64,000 nucleotides of DNA, from positions 1,054,001-1,118,000 of the forward strand of contig NZ_SMGP01000003.1 of NCBI RefSeq assembly GCF_004339745.1, written 5' to 3'. Numbering within the stretch: position 1 is the stretch's first letter; each line of letters starts with the position of its first letter. Source of the stretch: Paraburkholderia sp. BL9I2N2 (GTDB lineage Bacteria > Pseudomonadota > Gammaproteobacteria > Burkholderiales > Burkholderiaceae). Below, piece after piece: positions 33,459 through 42,690 of the stretch. A program made the position numbers and the translations under genes. The notes below the pieces were generated by a model that saw only the letters and a program-made list of their open reading frames with translations, did no database searches and had not been told where the DNA came from.

Positions 33459-33794
33459 TCAGTTCATCGGCCGCACCGTCCAGGCCGCGACCACGGGATG
33501 ATCGCAGGCTACCTTGCCTACGTCGCACGCGCCACCCGGGGAACCGAGCGCACTGGCGTCCGGCCCGAAGAAATCCCGGTTCACAGCGGCGAACATGGCC
33601 TCCGATTGCGGGAGTTCTTCATCGTGAAAGATCGCCTCGGTCGGACACACTGAAACACACACCCCGCAGTTGATGCATTCCTCAGGGTGGATATAGAGCG
33701 TGCGCCCGCCCTCGTAGATACAGTCAACCGGACAACATTGCACGCACGCACCGTCTTTGACGTCGATGCAGGGCGAAGTGATGACATAGGCCAT
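33459..33794 (-). CDS. 7Fe/8Fe ferredoxin (FdxA-like)
   Basis: A 111-residue ferredoxin. The cluster ligands are in CIDVKDGACVQCCPVDCIYE (first cluster, with the long-spaced Cys of [3Fe-4S]/[4Fe-4S] types) and ECINCGVCVSVCPTEAIF (second cluster). The C-terminal 45 residues are the usual tail. Its ATG overlaps the hydratase stop by one base (TGATG), so it is coupled to the enzyme genes. It most likely carries electrons to or from the FAD oxidoreductase encoded at 35742, an unusual partner in a crotonase/CoA-transferase operon. Confidence 0.88.
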   Translation of the reverse strand: MAYVITSPCIDVKDGACVQCCPVDCIYEGGRTLYIHPEECINCGVCVSVCPTEAIFHDEELPQSEAMFAAVNRDFFGPDASALGSPGGACDVGKVACDHPVVAAWTVRPMN

Positions 33795-34567
33795 CAGCGT
33801 GCGCTCCAGACCGGTTTGCGCTTCTCCTGGAACGCGCGCACGCCTTCGTTCGCGTCTTCGGATTGAAGTGCGGCCACCAGGGCGGGCAGTCTCAACGCCT
33901 GAGCGTCCGACGGCGAGAGTGTGGACGTGCGCTTGACCACCTGCTTGATCGCCTGCAGCGACAGCGGAGCGCACGCGAGCAGCGCCTGAACCCAGCGCTC
34001 GACAGCGGCATCCAGTTCGGCGCGCGGCACGACTTCATTGACGAGGCCCATGTCGAGCCCCTCGCGCGCGGAAATCCGGCGGCCGGTCATCAGCATCGCC
34101 ATTGCCTGGCGGTATGGGATCTGACGTTGCAGCAGGGTCATGCCGCCGTCGAGCGGCATGCGCCCGACGAGCGCCTCGGGCAGCCCGAAGCTCGCCTCGT
34201 CACAGGCGACCACCAGATCGCACCCCAGCACCATTTCGAAGCCACCGCCCAAAGCATAACCGTTGACCCGCGCAATCACCGGCACGTTCAGCGTCTCGCG
34301 CAGCGCAATGCCGCCGAAGCCGCCCGGGCGCGGCGCCGCCCAATATTCAACACCGCTCACCGACGGGTTCTTCAGGTCCGCGCCGACGCAGAACGCGCGC
34401 TCGCCCTCGCCGGTCAGGACCACGACCCGCACGTCGCGGTTATGCTCAAGCTCGGTCCACACGCGTTGCAGTTCAGCTTCAGTGGCAAGATCCACGGCGT
34501 TGAGCGCTTCCGGCCGCGCCAGCGTCACCGTGGCAACGTGCTGGTCGATGACAAGACGTACGCTCAT
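33794..34567 (-). CDS. enoyl-CoA hydratase/isomerase-family protein
   Basis: A 257-residue crotonase. The oxyanion hole residues are in FCVGADLKN and ALGGGFEMVLG. Both glutamates of the classical hydratase active site are kept, in GGGFEM and GLPEALVGRMP, so hydration of an enoyl-CoA is plausible. Its start overlaps the CoA-transferase stop by four bases (ATGA). It takes a CoA thioester made by the transferase and hydrates it or isomerises it. In layout the pair recalls carnitine-type CaiB/CaiD, but residues specific to that pathway cannot be judged here. Confidence 0.9.
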   Translation of the reverse strand: MSVRLVIDQHVATVTLARPEALNAVDLATEAELQRVWTELEHNRDVRVVVLTGEGERAFCVGADLKNPSVSGVEYWAAPRPGGFGGIALRETLNVPVIARVNGYALGGGFEMVLGCDLVVACDEASFGLPEALVGRMPLDGGMTLLQRQIPYRQAMAMLMTGRRISAREGLDMGLVNEVVPRAELDAAVERWVQALLACAPLSLQAIKQVVKRTSTLSPSDAQALRLPALVAALQSEDANEGVRAFQEKRKPVWSAR

Positions 34568-35745
34568 ACAGCCTCCGTGGCGACCTTGCCGCGTAATTGT
34601 TGCAGGACCTCTTCGGTATGCTGGCCGAGGCGCGGCGGCCCGCGCCGCAGGGCAACCGGCGCGCGCGAAAGTTCGATCGGGCTGCCGATAAAGCGCACCG
34701 GCTGGCCTTCGCCCTCGCCTTCCAGAATCAGCTGGTTATGCAGCGTCTGAGGATCGACCAGCGCTTCACGCAGATCACGCACCGGCGCACACAACAGGTC
34801 CTGCTCCTCGAGCCGGGCGAGCCAGAAGTCGCGCGTGTTGCTCGCAAAGCGCTCGCGGAAGATCCGCTGCAATTCGGCCTTGTGAACGAACTGCTGGTTG
34901 AGATTGCAGAAGCGCGCGTCGAGCGACAGGTCTTCGATCTGCAGTGCGGCGCAAATGTCGCGCAGCGGATTCGGCTTGAACGCACCAACGAGTACCAGCG
35001 CACCGTCCTGGGTATCGAAGACACCCGAAAGCGGCATGGCGGCCCAGTTCACTTCCGAGTCGGCCATCATGATCATGGCGGCTTCCTGCATCTGCATCGC
35101 GAGCATCGAGTTGTACAGCGACACGTTGACCTTTTGCCCTTCCCCCGTGCGCTCACGATGCAGGAGCGCGAGCAGGATGCCCTGCACCATGTGCATGCCC
35201 GCCGAATAGTCGGCAAGCGCTGTCGGGTACACGGAAATCGGCAGCGACTCATCGGCGCGGCGCGCCATCACACCGCTCATCGCCTGGGCAAGTACGTCCT
35301 GGCCACCCTTGTGCGCATAGGGTCCGGTTTCGCCAAAGCCCGTGCCCACCGCGTAGACGATCCGCGGGTTCAACCGGCGGCAGTCTTCGTAGCCGACACC
35401 CATACGGTCCATCACGCCCGCGCGGAAATTGCTGACGACCACATCCGCGTCCGCGATCAGTGCCTTCAAATCGGCCAGTTGCTGCGCGTCGCGCAGGTCG
35501 AGCGCCACGCTGCGCTTGTTGCGATTCAGACTGCAGAAGATCGGATTGTCCGCGCCGGCTACCGGCTCGAACGTCGAGCGGCTCAAATCGCCCGCGCCTT
35601 TTCTCTCGACCTTGATCACGTCGGCGCCGTAATCGGCGAGCATCTGCGTGCAGACTGGGCCCATCATGACCTGTGTGAGATCGACGACACGCACGCCGGC
35701 AAGCGGCAGGTCAGGTATCTTGGCAATGTTGTCTGCGACGCTCAT
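34564..35745 (-). CDS. class III CoA-transferase (CaiB/formyl-CoA transferase family)
   Basis: A 393-residue class III CoA-transferase. It starts PLAGVRVVDLTQVMMGPVCT, carries the signature Asp in GGQDVLAQAMSG, and shows NRNKRSVALDLRD for CoA binding. Unlike the family member at 57402 the residue before the Asp is Gln, not His, which fits a transferase rather than a racemase. It probably activates an imported acid by moving CoA from another acyl-CoA. Overlaps its neighbours on both sides by four bases (ATGA), so it is strongly coupled to the FAD oxidoreductase and hydratase. Confidence 0.9.
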   Translation of the reverse strand: MSVADNIAKIPDLPLAGVRVVDLTQVMMGPVCTQMLADYGADVIKVERKGAGDLSRSTFEPVAGADNPIFCSLNRNKRSVALDLRDAQQLADLKALIADADVVVSNFRAGVMDRMGVGYEDCRRLNPRIVYAVGTGFGETGPYAHKGGQDVLAQAMSGVMARRADESLPISVYPTALADYSAGMHMVQGILLALLHRERTGEGQKVNVSLYNSMLAMQMQEAAMIMMADSEVNWAAMPLSGVFDTQDGALVLVGAFKPNPLRDICAALQIEDLSLDARFCNLNQQFVHKAELQRIFRERFASNTRDFWLARLEEQDLLCAPVRDLREALVDPQTLHNQLILEGEGEGQPVRFIGSPIELSRAPVALRRGPPRLGQHTEEVLQQLRGKVATEAV

Positions 35746-37127
35746 GCGGCCTCCCGCTTATTGATGTGCACGGCAAGCGGCGGCACGTCGGCATTACGGC
35801 CGGTCTGGTCGCCCGGGTCCGCGCCTTGCGCACGCAAGGTTTTCTGCAGCGCGTGCACATCGACGTCGCGCACCCGCACCCCCGCACCGAGCGCGAGTGC
35901 GGCAGCCACACCAGCGGCTTCGCCCATCGCCATGCAAGGCGGGATTTCACGTGACATCTTCTGCGCCTGCGAGGTCGCCGAATAGTGCCGGCCGGCGACC
36001 AGCAGGTTGTCGATCTGCTTCGGCAGGAGCACGCGATACGGCATGTAGTAGTCGCGGCCACGCGCGATGCTGTCGTCGAAGCGGGTACGCTGCGCGAGGT
36101 CATCCTTCGTCATCACGTACTCGCCTTCGAGCAGGCGCGTCTGGCGCACGCCCGTTTGCGGCGCGACATCGATCACGTAACACTGCTCAAAACCAGGGAG
36201 CTTGCCGCGCACGAAATCGACCACCGCGTGAATGTGCTGGCGGCCCTGCACTTCCGCGCGTGTCAGGTCCTCAGGCTTGAGGCCGTCGAGACCCGCCATA
36301 TGCGGGCAGTTGCACCACACCACGCCGGGCAACGGTGTCTTCAACCACCAGTAGCCCCACGAGCCACCCAGAATGCGCTTGATCTGGCGATCCAGCGCCG
36401 CAAACGCCTCGGGCTCTTCGGCTTCGAAACGCTCGGCCGCCTCCGTATCGACGCCCCCGAGGCGAAATACGGTCGTCGTGATATAGGTGCCGCCAACATG
36501 CGGCACACCCGCCGACGCCGCGACATCCAGGTCTCCCGTCGCATCGATCACCACGTCGGCGAGGATCGCTTCACGGCCGCTCTTTGTCTCGCAGATCACG
36601 CCCTTCACCCGACCGTCCTCGACCAGCGTGCGCGAGAACCATGAATGCAGACGCAACTTGATACCGAGCGATTCCACCATCTCCAGCGCGACGCGCTTCA
36701 TCGCATCTGGATCGAACGCCGCGGCGAAACATACCGGGTGAGGCGTCTTCTGGCTGTGAAAGTCGAAGGTGCCCCAGCGCCCCCACTTGCGATACGCAGC
36801 CGGATCCTCGCCCCATTCGTCCGAGCGCGGGAACATCGCCAGCTTGCGCGCCGCCATTCTTTCGATGAAGGTCATGCAGACGCCACGCACCGAAATTTCC
36901 TGCAGGTGGTTGTCCCACATGTCGTCGAGTACCAGCACCATGCCGCCGGATGCAAGGCCGCCCAGGTGGTTGTAACGCTCCAGCAGAATCACCTCGGCAC
37001 CGTTGCGCGCCGCCCCGATCGCTGCCGACAGGCCCGCAGGGCCGCCGCCCACCACCACGACGTTTGCCTTGGCCGCCACGCGCACATCGCGCGCGCTTTC
37101 CTGAATCCAATCGCTGATCATGTTCAT
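35742..37127 (-). CDS. FAD-dependent oxidoreductase (FAD_oxidored family)
   Basis: A 461-residue flavoprotein. The FAD Rossmann motif is NVVVVGGGPAGLSAAIGAAR (near 23-42), followed by LLERYNHLGGLASGG. A second FAD-contact motif is VIDATGDLDVAASAGVPHVGG, and the C-terminal GRHYSATSQAQKMSREIPPC and CMAMGEAAGVAAALAL close the site. It has a few conserved cysteines (WCNCPH) but no iron-sulfur motif of its own. I prefer the ATG at 37127, with AGAGGC upstream. Members reduce or oxidise varied small molecules; the partner ferredoxin two genes on suggests a ferredoxin-coupled reaction. Substrate not deducible. Confidence 0.88.
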   Translation of the reverse strand: MNMISDWIQESARDVRVAAKANVVVVGGGPAGLSAAIGAARNGAEVILLERYNHLGGLASGGMVLVLDDMWDNHLQEISVRGVCMTFIERMAARKLAMFPRSDEWGEDPAAYRKWGRWGTFDFHSQKTPHPVCFAAAFDPDAMKRVALEMVESLGIKLRLHSWFSRTLVEDGRVKGVICETKSGREAILADVVIDATGDLDVAASAGVPHVGGTYITTTVFRLGGVDTEAAERFEAEEPEAFAALDRQIKRILGGSWGYWWLKTPLPGVVWCNCPHMAGLDGLKPEDLTRAEVQGRQHIHAVVDFVRGKLPGFEQCYVIDVAPQTGVRQTRLLEGEYVMTKDDLAQRTRFDDSIARGRDYYMPYRVLLPKQIDNLLVAGRHYSATSQAQKMSREIPPCMAMGEAAGVAAALALGAGVRVRDVDVHALQKTLRAQGADPGDQTGRNADVPPLAVHINKREAA

Positions 37128-37164
37128 TTTTCGCCTCTGAGAATTCGGGTGTTTCGTGTTCGGT

Positions 37165-38004
37165 TCAATGCGTGCTTTCGGGTTGCCATCTGACCACCAG
37201 GCGTTCGACAATCGCGATCACCAGAAAAAACAGGCCGGACAGCACGGCGCTCATGATGATCGCCGTATACAGCAAGGCCGAATCGAAGCTGTAGGTCGCC
37301 TGAATGATCATTGCGCCGATACCTTGCGTGGCGCCGATCCATTCGCCGACCACCGCGCCAATCACCGACATCGACGCGGCAATGCGCAATGCGGAGAACA
37401 GATACGGCAGCGAAGCGTAGAGGCGCAGCTTGAAGAAAATTTCGCGCTTGCTTGCCGAGAGAATCTGCATCAGTTCCATCGCCTGCGGGTTCACCGCCTG
37501 CAGTCCGCGGACCATGTTCACGAGCGTCGGGAAAAAACAGACGATCGCCGCGATCGTGATCTTCGGCTCAAGACCGTTACCCATGATGAGAACGAGGATC
37601 GGCGCCTTCGCGACCACCGGAATCGAGTTGATCATCACGGCGACGGGATAGAAGATGTCCTGCAGCGTCTTGTTATGCACGAAGACGGTGGCGATCAGGA
37701 TCGCCGCCAGGTTGCCGAGCAGGAAACCTCCCACTGCCTCGATCGCCGTCGGCACCAGGTTCTGCAGCAGCACATCGCTCTTGCTGAATAGCGTCTCCAG
37801 AACCAGGAACGGCGACGGCGCGATAAACGGCTTCACATGAAAGCCCGCCACGACCGCCCACCACGCGAATAGCAGGCCCGCGACGCCGAGTACCGGCAAG
37901 AGGCGCGCCCGCCACAGGCGCTGACGGCGACGCGCAAGCCAGGCCTGCGCTTCAGGATCCGCCGCTTGTGACGACAGATTCAATTGCATTTCGGACGTGG
38001 TCAT
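37165..38004 (-). CDS. ABC transporter permease (SsuC/TauC type)
   Basis: A 279-residue inner-membrane permease with about six helices and the EAA-like loop SASKREIFFKLRLYASLPYL. It belongs to the nitrate/taurine/sulfonate/thiamine-precursor group. The start codon overlaps the ATPase stop by one base (TGATG). It forms the membrane channel of the importer with the ATPase (38004) and binding protein (38841), in one operon with the catabolic genes. Confidence 0.9.
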   Translation of the reverse strand: MTTSEMQLNLSSQAADPEAQAWLARRRQRLWRARLLPVLGVAGLLFAWWAVVAGFHVKPFIAPSPFLVLETLFSKSDVLLQNLVPTAIEAVGGFLLGNLAAILIATVFVHNKTLQDIFYPVAVMINSIPVVAKAPILVLIMGNGLEPKITIAAIVCFFPTLVNMVRGLQAVNPQAMELMQILSASKREIFFKLRLYASLPYLFSALRIAASMSVIGAVVGEWIGATQGIGAMIIQATYSFDSALLYTAIIMSAVLSGLFFLVIAIVERLVVRWQPESTH

Positions 38005-38837
38005 CAGCAGGTCTCCAGTACGCGTCGCAGATAGGCAGCGAGTTCGACGAATTCGCGGGTCTCGCGGATATCGAGCGTTCGATCTTCTGGCAGCCCGACC
38101 GGGACGATCTCCTTCACACGCCCGGGATTAGCGGCCAGCATCAGCACTCGCTGGCCGAGAAACGCCGCCTCATAGATGCTGTGGGTAACGAAGAGCGTCG
38201 TGAGGCCCATCTCTTTCCAGACGCGACGCAATTCTTCGTTCAGACGGTCACGCGTGATTTCATCTAGCGCGCCGAACGGCTCGTCCATCAGCAGGACTTT
38301 TGGGTCGCTGACGAGGGCACGCGCAATCGCCACACGCTGGCGCATTCCGCCTGACATCTCGTGCGGGTAAGCGTCCTCGCGACCCTTGAGGCCGACGAGT
38401 TCGAGCAGTTCACGCGGTGTCGCCCGGCCCGCGCGGGCCTTGCCGCCCGCGACTTCGAGCGGCAACTGCACGTTCTGGATAGCCGTGCGCCACGGCAGCA
38501 AGGCCGCGTCCTGAAACACAAAGCCGATGTCCCGATGCTCACGCGCAATTCGGGGCGCCGCGCCGAGCACGCTGATCTCGCCACGGCTCGGCTTGATCAG
38601 GTCCGCGACGACTCGCAGGAACGTCGACTTCCCACAGCCCGAGGGACCGAGGAGCGTGAGGAATTCGCCGGCCGCGACATCGAGGCTCAAGCCCTCGATC
38701 GCGGTGACACTGCGCCGGTCGGTGAAGAAGCGCACGTTGATATTGCGGCAGCTAATAGACAGCGGGGTGTCTTGCAGCGCGGCGACGGACGAACCGACCC
38801 CTTCCGCGCGCGGCGGATTGATAGTGGCAGCATGCAT
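38004..38837 (-). CDS. ABC transporter ATP-binding protein (SsuB/TauB type)
   Basis: A 277-residue ATPase with Walker A GPSGCGKST (near 65-73), signature MSGGMRQRVAIA, Walker B VLLMDEPFGALDEIT and switch His in TLFVTHSIYEAAFL. All motifs are intact. It energises the SsuC-type permease encoded next to it. The stop overlaps the permease start by one base. The binding-protein gene ends only three bases before its start codon. Confidence 0.92.
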   Translation of the reverse strand: MHAATINPPRAEGVGSSVAALQDTPLSISCRNINVRFFTDRRSVTAIEGLSLDVAAGEFLTLLGPSGCGKSTFLRVVADLIKPSRGEISVLGAAPRIAREHRDIGFVFQDAALLPWRTAIQNVQLPLEVAGGKARAGRATPRELLELVGLKGREDAYPHEMSGGMRQRVAIARALVSDPKVLLMDEPFGALDEITRDRLNEELRRVWKEMGLTTLFVTHSIYEAAFLGQRVLMLAANPGRVKEIVPVGLPEDRTLDIRETREFVELAAYLRRVLETC

Positions 38838-38840
38838 GGA

Positions 38841-39875
38841 TTACACCTTGAGGCGAGAGGAACGGGTAGCGTTGAGAACGTCCATCGTCATCACGTCGTC
38901 GACTTTTGGCTGACTTGCGCGGAACTGGCCCAGTTGACCGTACATCGTGATCTGCTCTTCCCAGACCTTCGCGTCCATCGTGCCCCAGCCCTGCGTCTGC
39001 GTGGTTTGATCGAACGCGTAGCCCATCAGCGAATCAATCGCGACACGCTCGTCGGCGCGGTTCAGGTTCGGATATTCCTTGATGAGCAGATCGACGGCCT
39101 GGTCGCGATGCGCGTTCGCGTAAACCCAGCCACGCGCAGTTGCGCGCAGAAACCGCGCGACGGTGTCGGGATGGTCCTTGAGCGTCGCGGTGTTCGCGTA
39201 GTACGGCAGCGCGTAGAGGCGCACGCCGGTGTCCCACAGGCGCAAGTCGACGCGATCTACCCCGAGCGGCTTGAGCGCCGTCGTGTTGGTTTGCCAACCG
39301 GTTACCGCGTCGACTTGCCCACTGAGAAGCGGCATCATGTCGGCACCGATCGGCACGATGTTGACCTGGCTTTCCGGAATTTTGTTCTTCGCGAGCAGCG
39401 CCTTGAGCAGCACCATACCGGTCGACTGAATTCCGATACGCTTGCCGATCATGTCGTGCGGTGTGCGTACGGGATTTTTCTTGAGCGAAAAGAAACTGTA
39501 AGGATGTTGCTGCAATCCGACCGCGATGCACTTGATCGGCAAGCCTTCTGAGACCGCCAGCATGATCGACGGACTCGAGGAAATCTCGCCGGCCTCGGAT
39601 CGGCCGGAGGCAACAATCGCGACGCCGTCGATGTTCGGGCCGCCCGGCTGGATGCGGAAATCGATTCCTTCCTGCTCGTAATATCCAAGCCGCTTTGCCG
39701 TCACCTCGCCGACCTGGTTGCCACCCGGAATCCAGCCCAGTTGCATGTTGACTGTTGTCCTGTCGCCTGCAAAGGCGCGCACCGAAAGCAGTGCGCCCGT
39801 TGCAGCCATGCCGCCCGCCGCAAGCGTCATCCGCAGCAAACGCCGACGTCCGGCATTTTCGATTACTGACATCAT
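38841..39875 (-). CDS. ABC transporter periplasmic binding protein (NMT1/SsuA type)
   Basis: A 344-residue binding protein of the NMT1/THI5-like and SsuA-like group. The N-terminus (MMSVIENAGRRRLLRMTLAA) has twin arginines followed by a hydrophobic stretch and ALLSVRAFAGD, which suggests Tat export. The mature part has the two-lobe fold with QLGWIPGGNQVGEVTAKRLG near its start and the GYYEQEGID segment. GGAGGAG precedes the ATG. First gene of the eight-gene operon ending in LysR at 32535, so its ligand is the compound degraded by the operon. The family binds small anions, sulfonates or heteroaromatics. Confidence 0.9.
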   Translation of the reverse strand: MMSVIENAGRRRLLRMTLAAGGMAATGALLSVRAFAGDRTTVNMQLGWIPGGNQVGEVTAKRLGYYEQEGIDFRIQPGGPNIDGVAIVASGRSEAGEISSSPSIMLAVSEGLPIKCIAVGLQQHPYSFFSLKKNPVRTPHDMIGKRIGIQSTGMVLLKALLAKNKIPESQVNIVPIGADMMPLLSGQVDAVTGWQTNTTALKPLGVDRVDLRLWDTGVRLYALPYYANTATLKDHPDTVARFLRATARGWVYANAHRDQAVDLLIKEYPNLNRADERVAIDSLMGYAFDQTTQTQGWGTMDAKVWEEQITMYGQLGQFRASQPKVDDVMTMDVLNATRSSRLKV

Positions 39876-40397
39876 CTCCTCCGTTGGTCCTTCCTGGATA
39901 CAAGGGGCAGGTCATCTAACGCTGAGTGCTGCCGGTCAAATCGATTATTAAGAACCAAAAGTGTCCCCGCAAGCATCAATTTTGAAGCTGAGTGATGCCG
40001 AAATTAGAGCGGCTATCTGCGCACGCTTTCTGACAAAGCGCCCAAATGTGTGCGCGATTCGTGCACCAGTTCAGCCTCGACGCGCTAAAAATTCGATCAC
40101 TGGTAGTCAAATTCAGTGCTAGCTGTCGCGAATTTTGTTCCGCAAGAATCGCCAGCAATCGCACCAGATTCGCATCAGCGCCTGACAAACTCCGAAAGGC
40201 ATTTGTAATGACAGGCGATCTCGATGCGGGACCGCGGTGCTGCGTTGTCAATTAACCGGAGAAAGCTGAGACCGTCAGCGGTGGAACAAATACTTCGCTT
40301 CCCATTGTCTTTGCTTCGTGATCCTAATTACAAACGGCTTCAGGCCAGCTTCAAGCATTCGTTTTCACTTTCCCAAAACAAGCGTTCAAAGGAAATC
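39876..40397. promoter_or_regulatory. 522-base divergent control region
   Basis: It separates the catabolic operon (minus) from a porin gene (plus) and therefore holds their promoters. AAAGGA precedes the porin ATG. The central part is AT-rich with repeated CGATTATTAAG-like and TTCGATCACTGG-like words. No gene is seen. Confidence 0.5.
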
Positions 40398-41525
40398 ATG
40401 AATCGACGCATCTTTGCTCTCGCCGCCCTGGCTCTGTCCTGTCAGACGGCATCCGCCCAAAGCAGCGTGACCCTGTACGGCCTGATCTCCACGGGTATCG
40501 TCTACGCGAATAACCAGAAAGGAGCAGACAAGCAAGGCCACGCGACGTGGCAATTCGCTAGCGGGCCGATGCAGACGCCTCGCTGGGGCATGAAGGGGGT
40601 AGAGGATCTGGGCGGGGGCTTGAAAGCCATCTTCACGCTGGAAGGCGGCTACAGTGTGGCGACTGGCGCACTGTCGCAAGGCGGTCGCGAGTTTGGCCGG
40701 CAGGCTTTTGTCGGTTTGTCGTCGGATACCCTCGGGACGGTAACACTAGGACGTCAATACGACGAGGCTGTCACACTGTGTGTCTTCTCGTCGGCCTGTC
40801 AGTTCGCGGCATATGGTGCGCACATTGGCGACAGTGATAACGTGTTCGACACGTTCCGGATCAACAACGCGGTCCAGTACAAGAGCATCGACTACAAAGG
40901 TCTTCAGTTTGAAGGGCTCTACGGCTTCTCGAACAAGCCGGGCGGCTTCTCCGACAACAATGCCTATAGCGCCGCGGCGCAATATCGCAACGGGCCGCTG
41001 TCAGCCGGTGTGGCGTTCCTTCAGGTCAATACGCCGAACGACGCCAACAATACGAACGGCGCGGTGGTGAACGACTATGGCTTCACGTCACCGTTCATCA
41101 CGAATCCGGCGACCAACGCGGGCGTGAGCAAGCAAAGGATGTTTGGAGCGGGCGGCGCTTACGCGTTCGGACCGGCAAACCTGTCGCTGCTTTATACCAA
41201 CGCGCGATTCGACTATCTCGACACGTCGCGCCTGACACTTCAGAATTTTGAGGTTTCGCTGACCGACTACGTGACGCCGCAACTCATTCTTGGCGCCGCG
41301 TATATCTTCACTACCGGGCAATACCACCCACAGGACAACAGTCCAAAATGGCATCAGGTGAATACCGGTGTGGACTACCTGCTCAGCAAGCGCACCGATC
41401 TCTTTCTCGTCGGCATCTATCAGAAAGCGGCGGGTGACGCGCAGTACGCGCAGATCTATTCGCTTTCCCCCTCCACCACCAAGTCGCAAGTCTCAGCGGT
41501 GATCGGACTCCGGCATAAGTGGTGA
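40398..41525 (+). CDS. outer-membrane porin (Gram-negative trimeric type)
   Basis: A 375-residue Burkholderiales-type porin. Signal peptide residues 1-20 end in TASAQ and the mature start SSVTLYGLISTGIVYANN is characteristic. Strand motifs such as GMKGVEDLGGGLKAIFTLEG and the final LRHKW are typical of 16-strand general porins; the last residue is aromatic as expected for outer-membrane insertion. It is divergent from the binding protein of the SsuA-type operon, so it may admit that operon's substrate (inference). AAAGGA lies seven bases before the ATG. Confidence 0.93.
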   Translation: MNRRIFALAALALSCQTASAQSSVTLYGLISTGIVYANNQKGADKQGHATWQFASGPMQTPRWGMKGVEDLGGGLKAIFTLEGGYSVATGALSQGGREFGRQAFVGLSSDTLGTVTLGRQYDEAVTLCVFSSACQFAAYGAHIGDSDNVFDTFRINNAVQYKSIDYKGLQFEGLYGFSNKPGGFSDNNAYSAAAQYRNGPLSAGVAFLQVNTPNDANNTNGAVVNDYGFTSPFITNPATNAGVSKQRMFGAGGAYAFGPANLSLLYTNARFDYLDTSRLTLQNFEVSLTDYVTPQLILGAAYIFTTGQYHPQDNSPKWHQVNTGVDYLLSKRTDLFLVGIYQKAAGDAQYAQIYSLSPSTTKSQVSAVIGLRHKW

Positions 41526-41736
41526 ACTGTGGTTGCGAATGACGGGTCTCACCGAGAATTACGAAAGTGCGCTTTCTTGCGGACTGGAGTTAGTCGCCTT
41601 CAGTCGTCGTGATGCGCATTCTTCGTTAGCCTCATGCTAGGTCTTGGCCGCGAGCCCGCAGAACTATCGTCCAGTGAATACAACGGGCTCTGGCTCGACC
41701 CCATGCTTCATCGCTTCGACGCGTGCGGTTCGACCC

Positions 41737-42690
41737 TTACGTGCGTCTTCCGTACCGTGCAGCCCCATTGTGACATCCAGCAAAACGGAGTCGGCAGCGG
41801 GCACGCCGCCCCCCGCCCATGCCTTCAGAAGTGCACGGATGGCCGCATGAGAACGGGTCGGCCCAGTGTTGCTTGACGTCAAACTGCGGCATCCGGTATG
41901 GGGGTTCTAAAATCGCGAGATCGGCGATACGCGCAAATATCTCGCCCACATCGCTGGAAACCGTGACTACCAGATCGGTCATTGCAATGGTCATCGGGAT
42001 GCTTAAAAAATGCGGAGTATGGAGGACCTTTCTGCGCTGGATACCATGCTCTTTCAGGAATTGTTCAACGATTTCCTGGCGACGGCCCTCTGCCTCAACC
42101 ACCGCATGTGGCAGTTCGCAAAAAAGCTTCTTCGTCAACCGGCCCTGTACCGCCGGATGATTCCGCCGCACGAGGCACGCGAACGAATGTCGAACCAGGC
42201 GCTGCTGAAAAACGTCGACACCATCAAGATCAGGGAAATATCCGATCGCGAGATCGACCTCACTTCGCTGAAGTGCGGACAATAGCTGCCTGGGAGACAA
42301 AGACGTTGTCTTCACATTGACGCTGGGAGCGAGACTTGTAACCCGCTGCAGCAATCTCGGCAAGGAGACCATCTCACCGACATCTGACATTGCGATAGTG
42401 AACGTGCGCTGAGCTTTGTCTGGCATAAAATTCGGCGCCGTCAACACTCGTTCACGAATATCGGCTAGTACCGACTGAACCACGGGGGCTAGCTGCATCG
42501 CGCGTGGCGTCGGTTGCATGCCAAACCTGGTTTTGACGAAGAGCGCATCTCCAAGTTCTTCACGCAAACGCTTTAAGGCGTAGGATGCAGCGGGCTGACT
42601 CAGATTCAGCTCCACGGCCGCCTTACCAAGATGTCCGTGACGCTGTAACGCATCAAAGACGCGCAAAAGATTGAGGTCAAAGTTATCCAT
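41737..42690 (-). CDS. LysR-family regulator (NodD-like), possibly frameshifted at the C-terminus
   Basis: A 317-residue LysR protein: MDNFDLNLLRVFDALQRHGH then a recognition region (LSQPAASYALKRLREELGDA), of the NodD/NahR-like group that senses aromatic compounds. The effector domain is normal to about residue 272 (FDVKQHW). After that the chain reads CGHPCTSEGMGGGRRARCR, unlike any LysR end, while a shifted frame in the same place reads RSHAAIRALLKAWAG, closer to the usual C-terminal helix. A one-base shift near 41850 may have replaced the final helix. The gene may still function. Its target is not adjacent, apart from the porin 200 bases away. Confidence 0.8.
   Translation of the reverse strand: MDNFDLNLLRVFDALQRHGHLGKAAVELNLSQPAASYALKRLREELGDALFVKTRFGMQPTPRAMQLAPVVQSVLADIRERVLTAPNFMPDKAQRTFTIAMSDVGEMVSLPRLLQRVTSLAPSVNVKTTSLSPRQLLSALQRSEVDLAIGYFPDLDGVDVFQQRLVRHSFACLVRRNHPAVQGRLTKKLFCELPHAVVEAEGRRQEIVEQFLKEHGIQRRKVLHTPHFLSIPMTIAMTDLVVTVSSDVGEIFARIADLAILEPPYRMPQFDVKQHWADPFSCGHPCTSEGMGGGRRARCRLRFAGCHNGAARYGRRT

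Noticed and set aside
34597..35985. 462-codon plus-strand frame opposite the CoA-transferase
   Set aside because: Antisense shadow produced by codon bias of the real minus-strand genes.
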